A stretch of DNA of 64,000 nt from Paludibaculum fermentans (GCF_015277775.1 NZ_CP063849.1:6091501-6155500); one strand, 5' to 3'. Shown: positions 17,688 through 26,497, counted from the first letter of the stretch. Program-made: numbers and translations. The notes: generated by a model from the letters alone, not told the origin.

Positions 17688-17763
17688 TTTCTGATCGCTT
17701 TTCTTTTGTGGAGTTTTGTTCGATCCGGACATGACCCATGTTCGGCGAGTTCCCGGTTCAAAA

Positions 17764-17795
17764 CCATGGAACACGCATGAACTCGTTCTGAACCG
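17764..17795 (-). promoter_or_regulatory. B-type upstream element before B3
   Basis: The minus strand reads CGGTTCAGAACGAGTTCA (17795-17778), eight bases, CCATGG (17769-17764), 77 bases before the ATG. The flanking GCGCCT..AAGC.ACTGAAT upstream is also shared with B2. The CCATGG forms part of GGTTCAAAACCATGGAAC, an imperfect palindrome. Confidence 0.55.
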
Positions 17796-17881
17796 ATAAC
17801 TTATGCGTATTCAGTCGCTTAGGCGCACCACTGACGTCTCCCGCGCCAGCGGTCAGTCAGCTTCCGGAGTTGAGCGGAACC

Positions 17882-19525
17882 CTACGGCAAATTCGTAAGC
17901 TCCATACCCCAGCGCTTGCTGACCACCGTGAACATCACCCCGCCGTTGCTGGCTGGCGCGGCGCCGAAGCCATCGACAGAGGCAAAGTTAATGCGGTAGG
18001 TATTCACGCCATCGGGTGCCAACCGGAACATCTGCGGCTGCACTGCCGGCTGGCACGGAGATTGATACAGGTAGTAAGTCGTGATGTTCCACCTTTGCTC
18101 CGCGCAATGGCCTGTTTCCATGCTCACGAAGCGCACCGTCGAGTTGGGAACCGGGGCCGTCGTGGCAACCGCCCATCTCCGGGGCGGCGCCTGAATGCCG
18201 GGTGCACCGAGGGTTGTCAGGTTGCCCGCCGCGCCCCCCGTCTGCCATTGAGCCCCGGTGCCCTCGGCGGTCACCGTCGTCGTGTTCAGCGTGCGCCACA
18301 CCGTGGCGTCCGTGATGGAGATCTCCAGCCGGGACCGCCCCGGCATCTTCGCGATCGAGTATTGGGCCCGCTCGGCCGGCGCCAGGTACATGTTCTCGCC
18401 CGCTCCGGCGTAAAGCCGAAACGCCTGCGCCACGGAATCATTGAAGTTGGCGTGGCAGACGGCCTGCACCAGTCGGGCGCCGCTGGCCTCCACGCACAGC
18501 CCGTTGCGTTCATGCCGCAACTGGTAGACCGGCGCTCCCATCCACTTCACCGGCCAGAAGATCCAACTGTCCACGGGACCGGACCCGAGAGTGAATGCGT
18601 GCAACTCGGCGCCCGGCTTGTCCACATCGCCCTGCAGCGTCCAGACCGGGCTGAGGTCGTGCTCCGAAGTCGTCACCGGGCCCCGCCGGTACGACGTGGA
18701 CAACTCGATCTTCCCGTCATAGGTCACCCACCCATAGCGCACGCCGCCGTCCACTGGAAACAAAGAGGTTATCCGGGAACTCTTACCGCCTGTGGACCCC
18801 AGAAAGACCGCGTCGCCATAGGCATGCACGCCTCCGTCCTGCTCCAGCATCCAGTACCCGTTCACGGTCCCGCCCGCCGTCCGGCTCAGCACCAGGCCGT
18901 TGTACTTGCGGTTGAAGTGGCCACCAGTGGATCCGAAGAACACCGCGTCGCCCCGGGCATGCACGCCGCCGTCGTTCTTCAGGATGTAGTAGCCCTTCCC
19001 GCTGGGAGTCGGCGCAATGGCCGTCCCATAGATATGAGCCTCTCCCCGGGCGTCGCCGTAGGGCTGGGCTGTGCCCACCGTCCACACCTGACCGTCATAG
19101 CCCAGCGCCCAAAAGCCCCCGCCGTCCGGCGAGGCCGCCGCATGGCTGATGTAATTCATGCTGCTCGGACTTGCAGGGTAGTTGCTGCACTTCGACAGGT
19201 GCCCCTCACAAAGCATCGGAGCTTCCCCCCGTGCGTGGATGTCGCCACGCTTCGAGATCACCCAGTAGCCGTTCTTGCCCGGAACGCCCACAATGCTGCC
19301 GGGCGCATCGACACTCTCAAACACAGGAGCCCCGCCCGACACGATCGTCCTGCCGCTGTTCACTTTGTCGTTCACCTGGATCCAGAGGCCCCCATTGGGG
19401 GCCTGCGCCACGCTGGTGACGTAAAGATTGCCATCATAGTGATCAGCCGCGCCAATCTGGGGGCTGAAGGCGACCGCCGCCGCCACCAGGGCAATCGCGC
19501 TACGAATCAGTCGAATTGGTGTCAT
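17882..19525 (-). CDS. Secreted beta-propeller-like / ricin-like repeat protein B4
   Basis: 547 residues. Signal peptide MTPIRLIRSAIALVAAAVAF with the site near IGA-AD. Same blade and lectin-like order as the other B proteins (GYYILKNDGGVHARGDAVFF-GSTGG; NGYWMLEQDGGVHAYGDAVF-LGSTGG; YQLRHERNGLCVEASGARL). The middle of the gene (about 18241-18752) is about 98 percent identical in DNA to B5 (about 20007-20520), while the propeller part is much more different. Start: ATG 19525; the ribosome site is poor (AGAAAGA). It is the only B gene without the CCATGG element; its 122-base leader instead has short CAAAAC direct repeats, so it may be co-transcribed with B5. Confidence 0.75.
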   Translation of the reverse strand: MTPIRLIRSAIALVAAAVAFSPQIGAADHYDGNLYVTSVAQAPNGGLWIQVNDKVNSGRTIVSGGAPVFESVDAPGSIVGVPGKNGYWVISKRGDIHARGEAPMLCEGHLSKCSNYPASPSSMNYISHAAASPDGGGFWALGYDGQVWTVGTAQPYGDARGEAHIYGTAIAPTPSGKGYYILKNDGGVHARGDAVFFGSTGGHFNRKYNGLVLSRTAGGTVNGYWMLEQDGGVHAYGDAVFLGSTGGKSSRITSLFPVDGGVRYGWVTYDGKIELSTSYRRGPVTTSEHDLSPVWTLQGDVDKPGAELHAFTLGSGPVDSWIFWPVKWMGAPVYQLRHERNGLCVEASGARLVQAVCHANFNDSVAQAFRLYAGAGENMYLAPAERAQYSIAKMPGRSRLEISITDATVWRTLNTTTVTAEGTGAQWQTGGAAGNLTTLGAPGIQAPPRRWAVATTAPVPNSTVRFVSMETGHCAEQRWNITTYYLYQSPCQPAVQPQMFRLAPDGVNTYRINFASVDGFGAAPASNGGVMFTVVSKRWGMELTNLP

Positions 19526-19647
19526 TTTTGTAGTCTTTCTTGCACGTTTTGAGCTGTTTTGAGCCTGTTTTGCTGCAATCCGCAGCCTCCACACACCAGT
19601 CGCATCCGCAACCCAAGCCTGCGGAGCATTGCCGGTTTGACCGCGTC

Positions 19648-21282
19648 CTAAGGCAGATTGCTGAGTTCCATACGCCAGCTCCTGCTGGCCACCGTGAACA
19701 TCACCCCGCCGTTGCTGGCCGGCGCCGCGCCGAAGTTATCCACGAAGGCGACGTTGATGCGGTATGTATTTACGCCATCGGGCGCCAACCGGAACGTCTG
19801 CGGCTGCACCGCCGCCTGGCACAGGGATTGATACAGGTAGTAAGTCGTGGTGTTCCACTTAAACTCCGCGCAATGGCCGGTTTCCATGCTGACGAAGCGC
19901 ACCGTCGAGTTGGGAACCGGGGCCGTCGTGGCAACCACCCATTTCCGGGGCGGCGCCTGGATCCCGGGTGCGCCGGTGGTCGTCAGGTTGCCTGCCGAGC
20001 CCCCCGTCTGCCATTGAGCCCCGGTGCCCTCGGCGGTCACCGTCGTCGTGTTCAGCGTGCGCCACACCGTGGCGTCCGTGATGGAGATCTCCAGCCGGGA
20101 CCGCCCCGGCATCTTCGCGATCGAGTACTGGGCCCGCTCGGCCGGCGCCAGGTACATGTTCTCGCCCGCCCCGGCGTAAAGCCGAAACGCCTGCGCCACG
20201 GAATCATTGAAGTTGGCGTGGCAGACGGCCTGCACCAGTCGGGCGCCGCTGGCCTCCACGCACAGCCCGTTGCGTTCATGCCGCAACTGGTAGACCGGCG
20301 CTCCCATCCACTTCACCGGCCAGAAGATCCAACTGTCCACGGGACCGGACCCGAGGGTAAATGCATGCAACTCGGCGCCCGGCTCGTCCACATCGCCCTG
20401 CAGCGTCCAGACCGGGCTGAGGTCGTGCTCCGACGTCGTCACCGGGCCCCGCCGATACGACGTGGACAACTCGAACTTCCCGTCATAGGTCACCCACCCA
20501 TAGCGCACGCCGCCGTCCACCGGGAACATCGATGTGGCGCGCGGAGTTTTGCCGCCGCCGGAACCCAGAAAGACAGCATCGCCGTAAGTGTGCACGCCCC
20601 CGTCTTCTTCCAGCATCCAGTACCCATTCACCGTCCCGCCCGCGGTCCGGCTCAGCACCAACCCCGTATAGTCCCGTGTGTAATGGCCCCCCGTGGAGCC
20701 AAAGAACATCGCGTCGCCGCGCACATGCACCCCGCCATCGGTCTTCAGGATGTAGTAGCCATTGCCGGATGGCGAGGCCGCGATCGCCGTCGCCACATGC
20801 TTGTCCTCGTACGCGTCGCCGTGGAACGCCGCCGTCCCCGCGGTCCACACCTGGCCCGACCGGCCCAGTGCCCAGAAACCCCGCCCATCGGGTGTCGCCG
20901 CGGCATGGGTCACGTACTGTTTGTCATTGGGCGTCACCGGGAATCCCGAGCACTTCGACAGGTGTCCCTCACACAACTCCGGCGCCTCGCCGCGTGCGTA
21001 GATGTCGCCATTCTTCGAGATCACCCAATATCCGTTCTTCCCCGGAACACCCACGATGGTGCCGGCCGCGTTGACGTTCTCATACAGCGGGGCCCCTCCG
21101 GTGGCCACGGTCCGGCCGCCGTTGACCGTATCGTTCACTTGAATCCACAAACCGCCATTGGGCGCCTGAGCCACACTGGTGACATACACGTTGAAATCGT
21201 GCGAATGGGCCGCCTGAACGCCTGGATGGAGGCTGAGCACGGCCACTGCCGCCTGAATGGTGAGTCGAATCGAAGTCCGCAT
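19648..21282 (-). CDS. Secreted beta-propeller-like / ricin-like repeat protein B5
   Basis: 544 residues, first of the five in transcription order. Signal peptide MRTSIRLTIQAAVAVLSL, site near VQA-AH. Repeats: VTSVAQAPNGGLWIQVND, GYWVISKNGDIYARGEAPELC with EGHLSKCSG, GRGFWALGRSGQVWTAGTAAFHGD, GYYILKTDGGVHVRGDAMFF-GSTGG, NGYWMLEEDGGVHTYGDAVF-LGSGGG; then ricin-like segments ending in SMETGHCAEFKWNTTTYYLY and PQTFRLAPDG. Start: ATG 21282 with GAGGA five bases upstream, the best ribosome site in the set. Secretion and sugar binding are inferred. Confidence 0.75.
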   Translation of the reverse strand: MRTSIRLTIQAAVAVLSLHPGVQAAHSHDFNVYVTSVAQAPNGGLWIQVNDTVNGGRTVATGGAPLYENVNAAGTIVGVPGKNGYWVISKNGDIYARGEAPELCEGHLSKCSGFPVTPNDKQYVTHAAATPDGRGFWALGRSGQVWTAGTAAFHGDAYEDKHVATAIAASPSGNGYYILKTDGGVHVRGDAMFFGSTGGHYTRDYTGLVLSRTAGGTVNGYWMLEEDGGVHTYGDAVFLGSGGGKTPRATSMFPVDGGVRYGWVTYDGKFELSTSYRRGPVTTSEHDLSPVWTLQGDVDEPGAELHAFTLGSGPVDSWIFWPVKWMGAPVYQLRHERNGLCVEASGARLVQAVCHANFNDSVAQAFRLYAGAGENMYLAPAERAQYSIAKMPGRSRLEISITDATVWRTLNTTTVTAEGTGAQWQTGGSAGNLTTTGAPGIQAPPRKWVVATTAPVPNSTVRFVSMETGHCAEFKWNTTTYYLYQSLCQAAVQPQTFRLAPDGVNTYRINVAFVDNFGAAPASNGGVMFTVASRSWRMELSNLP

Positions 21283-21340
21283 CTGTTCCTCTTTTTGATA
21301 ACCTTGCTGACCCTATCGTGCGCGCTTCGGCCGCACAGGA

Positions 21341-21372
21341 CCATGGTTTCGAGGTGACTTCGCAATCAACCG
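21341..21372 (-). promoter_or_regulatory. B-type upstream element before B5
   Basis: The minus strand reads CGGTTGATTGCGAAGTCA (21372-21355), eight bases, CCATGG (21346-21341), 59 bases before the ATG at 21282. Confidence 0.55.
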
Positions 21373-21434
21373 ATATCTACCGTCTTATCAATGACATCAG
21401 AGTCCCGCTGGAGCGCCTTCCCCCAACAAAAAAA

Positions 21435-21454
21435 CGGGGCTCCGAAGAGCCCCG
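21435..21454 (-). terminator. Rho-independent terminator of the A' gene
   Basis: CGGGGCTC (21435-21442) pairs with GAGCCCCG (21447-21454) around a tetraloop; the minus strand continues into T7 (21434-21428). It lies 25 bases after the A' stop and separates A' from B5. Confidence 0.88.
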
Positions 21455-21478
21455 CGCTGTCGACTGGAACCGGTTGTG

Positions 21479-24283
21479 TTACGGCAGGACGCACCCGCCG
21501 TAGCCGTACTGTGGAGAGTCCGCGCCCGATCGGACGGGCAGGGCGCCCATCGTGAACCAGACGTCTTTCGGCATGGCGAACTGGCCGTTGGCCTGCTCGG
21601 TTCCGAAGAGCATCAATCCCAGATCGGCGCCCGGAGTCTGGACGGTCATGAGCTTCGACTCGTTGTCCTTGATCGGTGTTGCGATCTGGAACAGGTCGTA
21701 CTTGCCATTGGGCGGGAAGCTCGAAAACGCCGTTGAGGAGTTCGGCGACGGCGAATCCGTGTAGACGCCCCGGCACTGCGGCGTGCATGAACCGAAGCTG
21801 CACTCTTCCTTCATCGATCCGACTTTCAGGGGATCCGTCGTGCTGGTGAACCAGTAAGCGTCATGCGAGTAGTAGGTGCGCATGAACGTCGTGTAGAAGA
21901 ACCGGTTGGCTCCCAACTGGAGCGTTGGGCTGTGATCCAGAACGGTGTAGTCGTCGAGGAACCATTTCGACTTGATCGCCTGGCTGAGGATTTGCAGCCG
22001 GTTCCAGTCGGACACGGCGAGGTCCATGATCTGGTCATAGGCGCGATCGGCGTTGCCGACCCACGTGACGTAATTGAAGACGAAGTCTTTGATCGTGGTA
22101 TTGGCCGCGTAGCCTGCCGTCGGCACCCCGCTGTTGTTCACATCCATGGCGCCGGTGGAACCCACCGCGATCACCAACTCGCCCAACATCCCCTCAATCG
22201 GGGCGAACAGCGGGTTGCCCATCGCCGCTTGATTGGGAGTCAGCGCTGAGGACTGGTACACAAGATCGTCGAAGCTGAAGCCGATGGGCCCGCTTTGGTT
22301 CACCCAGGGCGACTGATTGAGAATGATCGTATTGCTGGTCACCCAGGCCGGCATCCAGGCGTTGTCGTTTTCAATCAGCCGCCCCAGCAGATTGGCGCCG
22401 GTGGTGCTGGTACCCAGGAAGGGGAGAACCTGGGCGAGGGCCGTGAACTCGGCGCGCAACTGCTTGGCGACGCCCGACAGGTCGGACTCCGTGAACACAT
22501 AGCTCTCGCCGGTGTCCGGATTGGTGTAAGTGCCCCCAACCGGGTACGTGAAGGCCGGGTCGGCGTCCGGATTGACTTTGGTCAGCAGGCTGGCGCCGGC
22601 AGAGGTGTAAATGTAGCGGATGTCGTCAGTGGGACCGGCGGGCAATTTGTCCGGCCAGACCACGTGCAGAATCCGGTTGCTGAGGTACTTGTAGGCGTTC
22701 ACGCGGCTCGTGCTGTGCATCATCGGCCAGGTGGAGTTCGGGAGCCAGATTGTCTTCAGGAAGCTCGCGTCGATCGGCGACGACGAGGACAGGTCGGCTT
22801 GCGCGGTGTACATCGAGCGGTACAGGTAGTATTTGTCCCGGCCCAGGGAGCCCACCAACTGTCCGGTCTGGCCGTTTTCGCTGGGCGTCATCGAGAACGG
22901 CACGCGCCGGTTGGGCAGCGCAATGGCAACCGTCGGATCCGGAGTCACCAGGGCGGCCATCGCCGATTGGTCAGTGGTCATCTGCTGAATGGTGGTATAC
23001 GGGACACCCATCGAAGCCAGGGTGGTCACCAACGGGTTGAGACTCTGCGGCAAGCTGAGTCCTGGCTGCTTGCCCCACCCGATGACAACCGCCATTTGCC
23101 GCCAGGTGAGGTTGCTCAGCAGGGTGTTCATGGCGGTGAGATCCGCGGCTTTCGTGGCGTCATAGACCACGCCCTGGGTTCCGGCCAGCGGCGCGAACGT
23201 GTTGCGTGTGAAGGGGAAAACCCAGAAACCGGTGGTGGGCACGGCGGACGGCACCGTGAACCTCTGGCCATCGAAGGTGGCCCGCTTGTTCGGGCCGTCG
23301 ATCGAATAGGTGATGTAGTCAACGGGGTGGTAGTCGAAGAGGCTGTGGCCGTTCCGGGTGAGTGCGCCCTGAATCTGTGTCAGGGAGGTCTCGTTTACCT
23401 CGTAGCCGGTGTTGTAGGACTCCATGGCCACGCCATAGGGGGCCTTTCCGATGCCCAGCACCATGTACCCGTAAGGCACTTCCGCTGACGGCGCATTGCC
23501 GCGAAAATCGGTGCCCCCAATCGGCAGCGTGTTCAGATTCTGCCAGTCCGCATTGTAGGTGGAGTTCGTGCCGAACACAGCAAACTGGGTGGAAGGAACC
23601 GCTTTGAGCGCGGCGTCGACATCCGGGGTGTTGAGACAGGTCGTGGCGACTTCGTTCAGGTTGTTCCGATCGATCTGGACGAGCGTGTACGTGTAACCCC
23701 GTCCTCCGCACATTGGCGGTTGAGCCGGATAGGTCCGCGTGACTCCATGCAGACCGTTGCTGGAGATCTGGAACCACGGCTCGCCGGTGCTTCGATAGCC
23801 GCCGGGCGTCAGCGTCGTGAAGTTGTAGTTCGGCTGGGGCAATTCGGTGACGTCGCCGTCATTGACGCCGGTGGGGTTTCCCGGAGTCCAGGCAAACACA
23901 ACGCGGGCGCGGGTTGTGTTGGCGCCCCAGCCCTTGATGCGCAGGCGGAGGACGTTCTGTCCCTTGATCAGCCCGTCCGCCTGGGTCAGCAACGCCGTTT
24001 CGGTGCAAACCGCCCCCCGGCACGGAGCCTTGACCGCGAATTGGCCAGTGATGTCCTTGCCGTTGAGGACGGCGGCGAGGGTGTTCCGGATCGCCTCCGG
24101 TTGGATCTGTATCTCTGCCAGCAGGCTTTGGCCGTTCAGCTGGGCGCCCGCCTGGGGGCTGGTGACAGTGAGCAACGGTGCCCGCTGGGCACTGGGTGTG
24201 GTGGTGGACGCTGCGTAACCCACCGAAGCCAGCGCCAGCAAGGCGGTCAGGCGGCGGGAGCAGGCCCCGGATATCATCTGCAT
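21479..24283 (-). CDS. Large secreted protein A' (paralogue of the protein at 9310-12123)
   Basis: 934 residues. Signal peptide MQMISGACSRRLTALLALAS, site near YAA-S. It follows A along its length: Ig-like N-terminus (PLLTVTSPQAGAQLNGQSLL; LNGKDITGQF), YNFTTLTPGGY, an ILEI/FAM3-like segment (YTLVQIDRNNLNEVATTC; IGGTDFR; MVLGIGKAPYGVAMESYNTG), DKYYLYRSMYTAQADLSSS, TYTNPDTGESYVFTESDLSG, MPKDVWFTMG. It is clearly diverged from A, so the duplication is old. Start: ATG 24283, with AAGGAAC upstream as in A. Its promoter-like TGATAA overlaps the TGA stop of the preceding regulator. No enzyme signature seen; a periplasmic or surface role is inferred. Confidence 0.75.
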   Translation of the reverse strand: MQMISGACSRRLTALLALASVGYAASTTTPSAQRAPLLTVTSPQAGAQLNGQSLLAEIQIQPEAIRNTLAAVLNGKDITGQFAVKAPCRGAVCTETALLTQADGLIKGQNVLRLRIKGWGANTTRARVVFAWTPGNPTGVNDGDVTELPQPNYNFTTLTPGGYRSTGEPWFQISSNGLHGVTRTYPAQPPMCGGRGYTYTLVQIDRNNLNEVATTCLNTPDVDAALKAVPSTQFAVFGTNSTYNADWQNLNTLPIGGTDFRGNAPSAEVPYGYMVLGIGKAPYGVAMESYNTGYEVNETSLTQIQGALTRNGHSLFDYHPVDYITYSIDGPNKRATFDGQRFTVPSAVPTTGFWVFPFTRNTFAPLAGTQGVVYDATKAADLTAMNTLLSNLTWRQMAVVIGWGKQPGLSLPQSLNPLVTTLASMGVPYTTIQQMTTDQSAMAALVTPDPTVAIALPNRRVPFSMTPSENGQTGQLVGSLGRDKYYLYRSMYTAQADLSSSSPIDASFLKTIWLPNSTWPMMHSTSRVNAYKYLSNRILHVVWPDKLPAGPTDDIRYIYTSAGASLLTKVNPDADPAFTYPVGGTYTNPDTGESYVFTESDLSGVAKQLRAEFTALAQVLPFLGTSTTGANLLGRLIENDNAWMPAWVTSNTIILNQSPWVNQSGPIGFSFDDLVYQSSALTPNQAAMGNPLFAPIEGMLGELVIAVGSTGAMDVNNSGVPTAGYAANTTIKDFVFNYVTWVGNADRAYDQIMDLAVSDWNRLQILSQAIKSKWFLDDYTVLDHSPTLQLGANRFFYTTFMRTYYSHDAYWFTSTTDPLKVGSMKEECSFGSCTPQCRGVYTDSPSPNSSTAFSSFPPNGKYDLFQIATPIKDNESKLMTVQTPGADLGLMLFGTEQANGQFAMPKDVWFTMGALPVRSGADSPQYGYGGCVLP

Positions 24284-24309
24284 GGAGATTTGTTCCTTGT
24301 CTTAGGGCG

Positions 24310-24342
24310 GCGTCCAGCGCCTCCCCACTGAATAAGTGGGGG
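24310..24342 (-). promoter_or_regulatory. Structured leader of gene A' (two small hairpins)
   Basis: The minus strand folds CCCCACT-TATTC-AGTGGGG, followed by GGCG-CTGGA-CGCC. Same order and similar position as in the A leader. The first stem includes part of the C-run of the promoter-like block. Confidence 0.45.
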
Positions 24343-24366
24343 ACAACAGCAGGCGGGAAATTATCA
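24338..24366 (-). promoter_or_regulatory. TGATAA/TCCCCC element upstream of A'
   Basis: TGATAATTTCCC from 24366 and TGTCCCCC ending 24338 (minus strand), 83 bases before the ATG. The first three bases are the stop codon of the upstream regulator gene. Confidence 0.6.
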
Positions 24367-26127
24367 GGGGTGGGCGGTGAATTCGCGCGGCAGGTTCATC
24401 TGCCGGTGGATCCGGGCAAACGCGGGCTCCGCGCGGAGTGTATCGAAGGGCGGCAACTGGGAATGCAGCGGCAGATTCACATCGTGCAACTCGGCCGCCT
24501 TCTCCAGCCATTGGAGCGCCTGATCTCGCTCCCCCAGGCCAAGATAGCCCAAGGCCATGGTCACGGGCCGCACGTGCGCCGAGCTTTGCAGTTGCGCCAG
24601 ACGGCGGAAGCAGTCGCGGGCTTCGCTGGAACGCCCCAAGCCGGAGTAGGCGTGGATCATGCCCGTCAGGGCGATGGGAAGCGGCGTCGCCGCATAAGCG
24701 CGCTCCAGCGCCGCCAGTGCATCGGCGTACCTCTCCACGGCGAGCAATGCCGCGGCATAGACCAACAGGCCCAGGGCGAATTCGGAGTTGCCCTCCAGCA
24801 GGTCTTCGCTTTCCCTGAGCGATTCGGCGGAACGGTTGGCGAACAAAAGAATCTGCGCGCGCTCACTGCGCAGGAAGAGCGACGATGGCTCGATTGCCAG
24901 CGCCCGGTCGACATGCTGCAGCGCCTCCTGGTGCCGGCCTTCGGCCAGCAGCACCATGGCGTACAAATGCTCGGCGTGAGCCGATTGAGGATTGTAGTCC
25001 AGCGCGGCCTTGAGCCGTTCCTCCCCCTCTTTCCAGTTCCAGTCGTGCAGCGCGAGGATGGCCCCCATCGTGGCGTGGGCCTGCGCCTGCGCGGGATCGA
25101 GAGCCAGCGCCTGCACCGCGTAGCTGGTTGCCAGCTTGGCCGCATCCTGAGAGGGGATGTGTTCGAAGAAGTCCAGCCGCCGGTAGGTCTCCGCCAGGCC
25201 GGCAAAGGGCGCGGCCCACGACGGAGCCTCGGCAATCGCGGCCAGAAACCAATCGATGGCTCTCATCAATGATTTTGGGGCGCGCACGGACAACAGATAG
25301 TTTGCTTTGAGATAAGCCTCATACGCCGTGGGACTGATCCGAACCGGCTCCGGTGCATGCTCGGTCCGCAAGGCTCGAGAGGTAGAGGTCACGATCGCCT
25401 GCGCCACTTCTCTTTGCAGGAACAGAATGTCACGCAAGTCGCGATCGTAGGTTTGCGCCCAGAGATGCCGGTCCGCTTGCGCGTCCAGCAGCCGGACGGA
25501 GATTCGGATGCGGTCACCAGAGCGGAGAATGGAGCCCTCCACGATGGACTGTACCTCCAACTCCTGCGCGATCTGCCGGAGGCTGAGTGACGATTCCCGG
25601 TAGTGCAGCATGGTCAGGTGCGAGATCACCCGCAGGCCCGACTGCTGGGCCAGTTCCGTAATCAGCATGTCCGTCAGGCCGTCGGCGAAGTACTGTGTCT
25701 CGGTGTTGCCGGAGAGGTCCCGCAGGGGAAGAACGGCAATGCCGGGGACGTCCTTCGCTGAGGCCTCCTCGAGGATCGGCGCCATCAGCCGGTACCCTTT
25801 GCGGGCGACTGTCTCGATGTAGGTAGGCGAAGCCGCATTCTCCCGCAGGGCCTGGCGGAGCTTCATTACCGCCGTATTGATGCTGCCTTCGAAGTCAACG
25901 AAGTAGTCGTCCGGCCAAAGCGTCCGTTGGATCTCCTGCCTGGATACAAATCGCCCCCGGTGCACGAGCAACAGCTTGAGGATCTCGAACGGCTGCTGCT
26001 GCAGCTTGATCGGCACGCCCTTGCGGCGCAACTCCTGCTTCTCCAGGTCGACGTCGAACACGCCGAAGCGGAAGAGATTCCCGGCCGGCGCGCCACCGTC
26101 GGCCCTTCGCAAATCGCTTGAGTTCAT
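24364..26127 (-). CDS. Winged-helix regulator with FlgO/TolB_N-like domain and TPR repeats
   Basis: 587 residues. Residues 15-115 are an OmpR-type winged helix (FRFGVFDVDLEKQELRRKG; WPDDYFVDFEGSINTAVMKL; TYIETVARKGYRLM). Residues 130-250 match the TolB-N/FlgO-like module often found after such domains (IAVLPLRDLSGNTETQYFADG; GLRVISHLTM; VEGSILRSGDRIRISVRLLD). The rest is TPR-like helices (ALDPAQAQAHATMGAILALHDW; DYNPQSAHAEHLYAMVLLAEGRHQEAL). No obvious transmembrane helix. It probably binds DNA in response to a protein or small ligand. Start: ATG 26127 with AGGAGGG upstream. It lies directly upstream of A' in the same direction and is a good candidate regulator of the A/B block. Its own leader carries TGATGAGTT...CGCCCCTATT. 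Confidence 0.85.
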   Translation of the reverse strand: MNSSDLRRADGGAPAGNLFRFGVFDVDLEKQELRRKGVPIKLQQQPFEILKLLLVHRGRFVSRQEIQRTLWPDDYFVDFEGSINTAVMKLRQALRENAASPTYIETVARKGYRLMAPILEEASAKDVPGIAVLPLRDLSGNTETQYFADGLTDMLITELAQQSGLRVISHLTMLHYRESSLSLRQIAQELEVQSIVEGSILRSGDRIRISVRLLDAQADRHLWAQTYDRDLRDILFLQREVAQAIVTSTSRALRTEHAPEPVRISPTAYEAYLKANYLLSVRAPKSLMRAIDWFLAAIAEAPSWAAPFAGLAETYRRLDFFEHIPSQDAAKLATSYAVQALALDPAQAQAHATMGAILALHDWNWKEGEERLKAALDYNPQSAHAEHLYAMVLLAEGRHQEALQHVDRALAIEPSSLFLRSERAQILLFANRSAESLRESEDLLEGNSEFALGLLVYAAALLAVERYADALAALERAYAATPLPIALTGMIHAYSGLGRSSEARDCFRRLAQLQSSAHVRPVTMALGYLGLGERDQALQWLEKAAELHDVNLPLHSQLPPFDTLRAEPAFARIHRQMNLPREFTAHP

Positions 26128-26497
26128 GCGCTGGTTCCCTCCTGGATGATGGGTGTTTGCGACCCCATAGGAATAGGGGCGCGGGCAGCGCTACAACTCA
26201 TCACCCGGAAGGAATATCCAAGGAACCCGAAACGCCAAACGCATCACAGGACCAGCTTCCCTGGACGAAAGCGCCAACCGGCCGTAGCCCCGCCTGTCCG
26301 TCTAGCGCCCCGCCTCCGGCCGTAGATCGCCGCCCGGGACCCCCGACAATCGGTGACGGAAGTCCCGCCAGCCGCGCGCCTTCTGCCGCAGGCTGCTCAC
26401 AGCCATGGCCTGAATCGGCCCGCTTTCCGTCCGGACGATCGCCTGGGCCGGGCAATCACGCATTGAATCGGAGTTTTCAGTCTGATAAAAAACGGAC
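26128..26497. other. Intergenic region between divergent genes (370 bases)
   Basis: It contains the regulator's promoter-like element (26174-26203), a direct repeat CCGGCCGTAG (about 26278 and 26316), an inverted pair CGGGAC/GTCCCG around 26335-26366, and an AT-rich segment (26463-26490) that looks like the promoter of the small plus-strand gene. No other gene is evident. Confidence 0.4.
26174..26203 (-). promoter_or_regulatory. TGATGA/CGCCCCTATT element upstream of the winged-helix/TPR regulator
   Basis: The minus strand reads TGATGAGTT from 26203 and CGCCCCTATT around 26181-26172. Spacing is the same as in the TGATCA set; 76 bases before the ATG. The C-run block is a perfect match; block 1 differs at one base. 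Confidence 0.5.

Noticed and set aside
12291-21357. Very long plus-strand open frames antisense to the B genes (up to about 600 codons)
   Set aside because: They are mirrors of the minus-strand genes caused by GC-rich third positions. They lack signal peptides and domains, while the minus-strand frames have signal peptides, repeats and paralogy.
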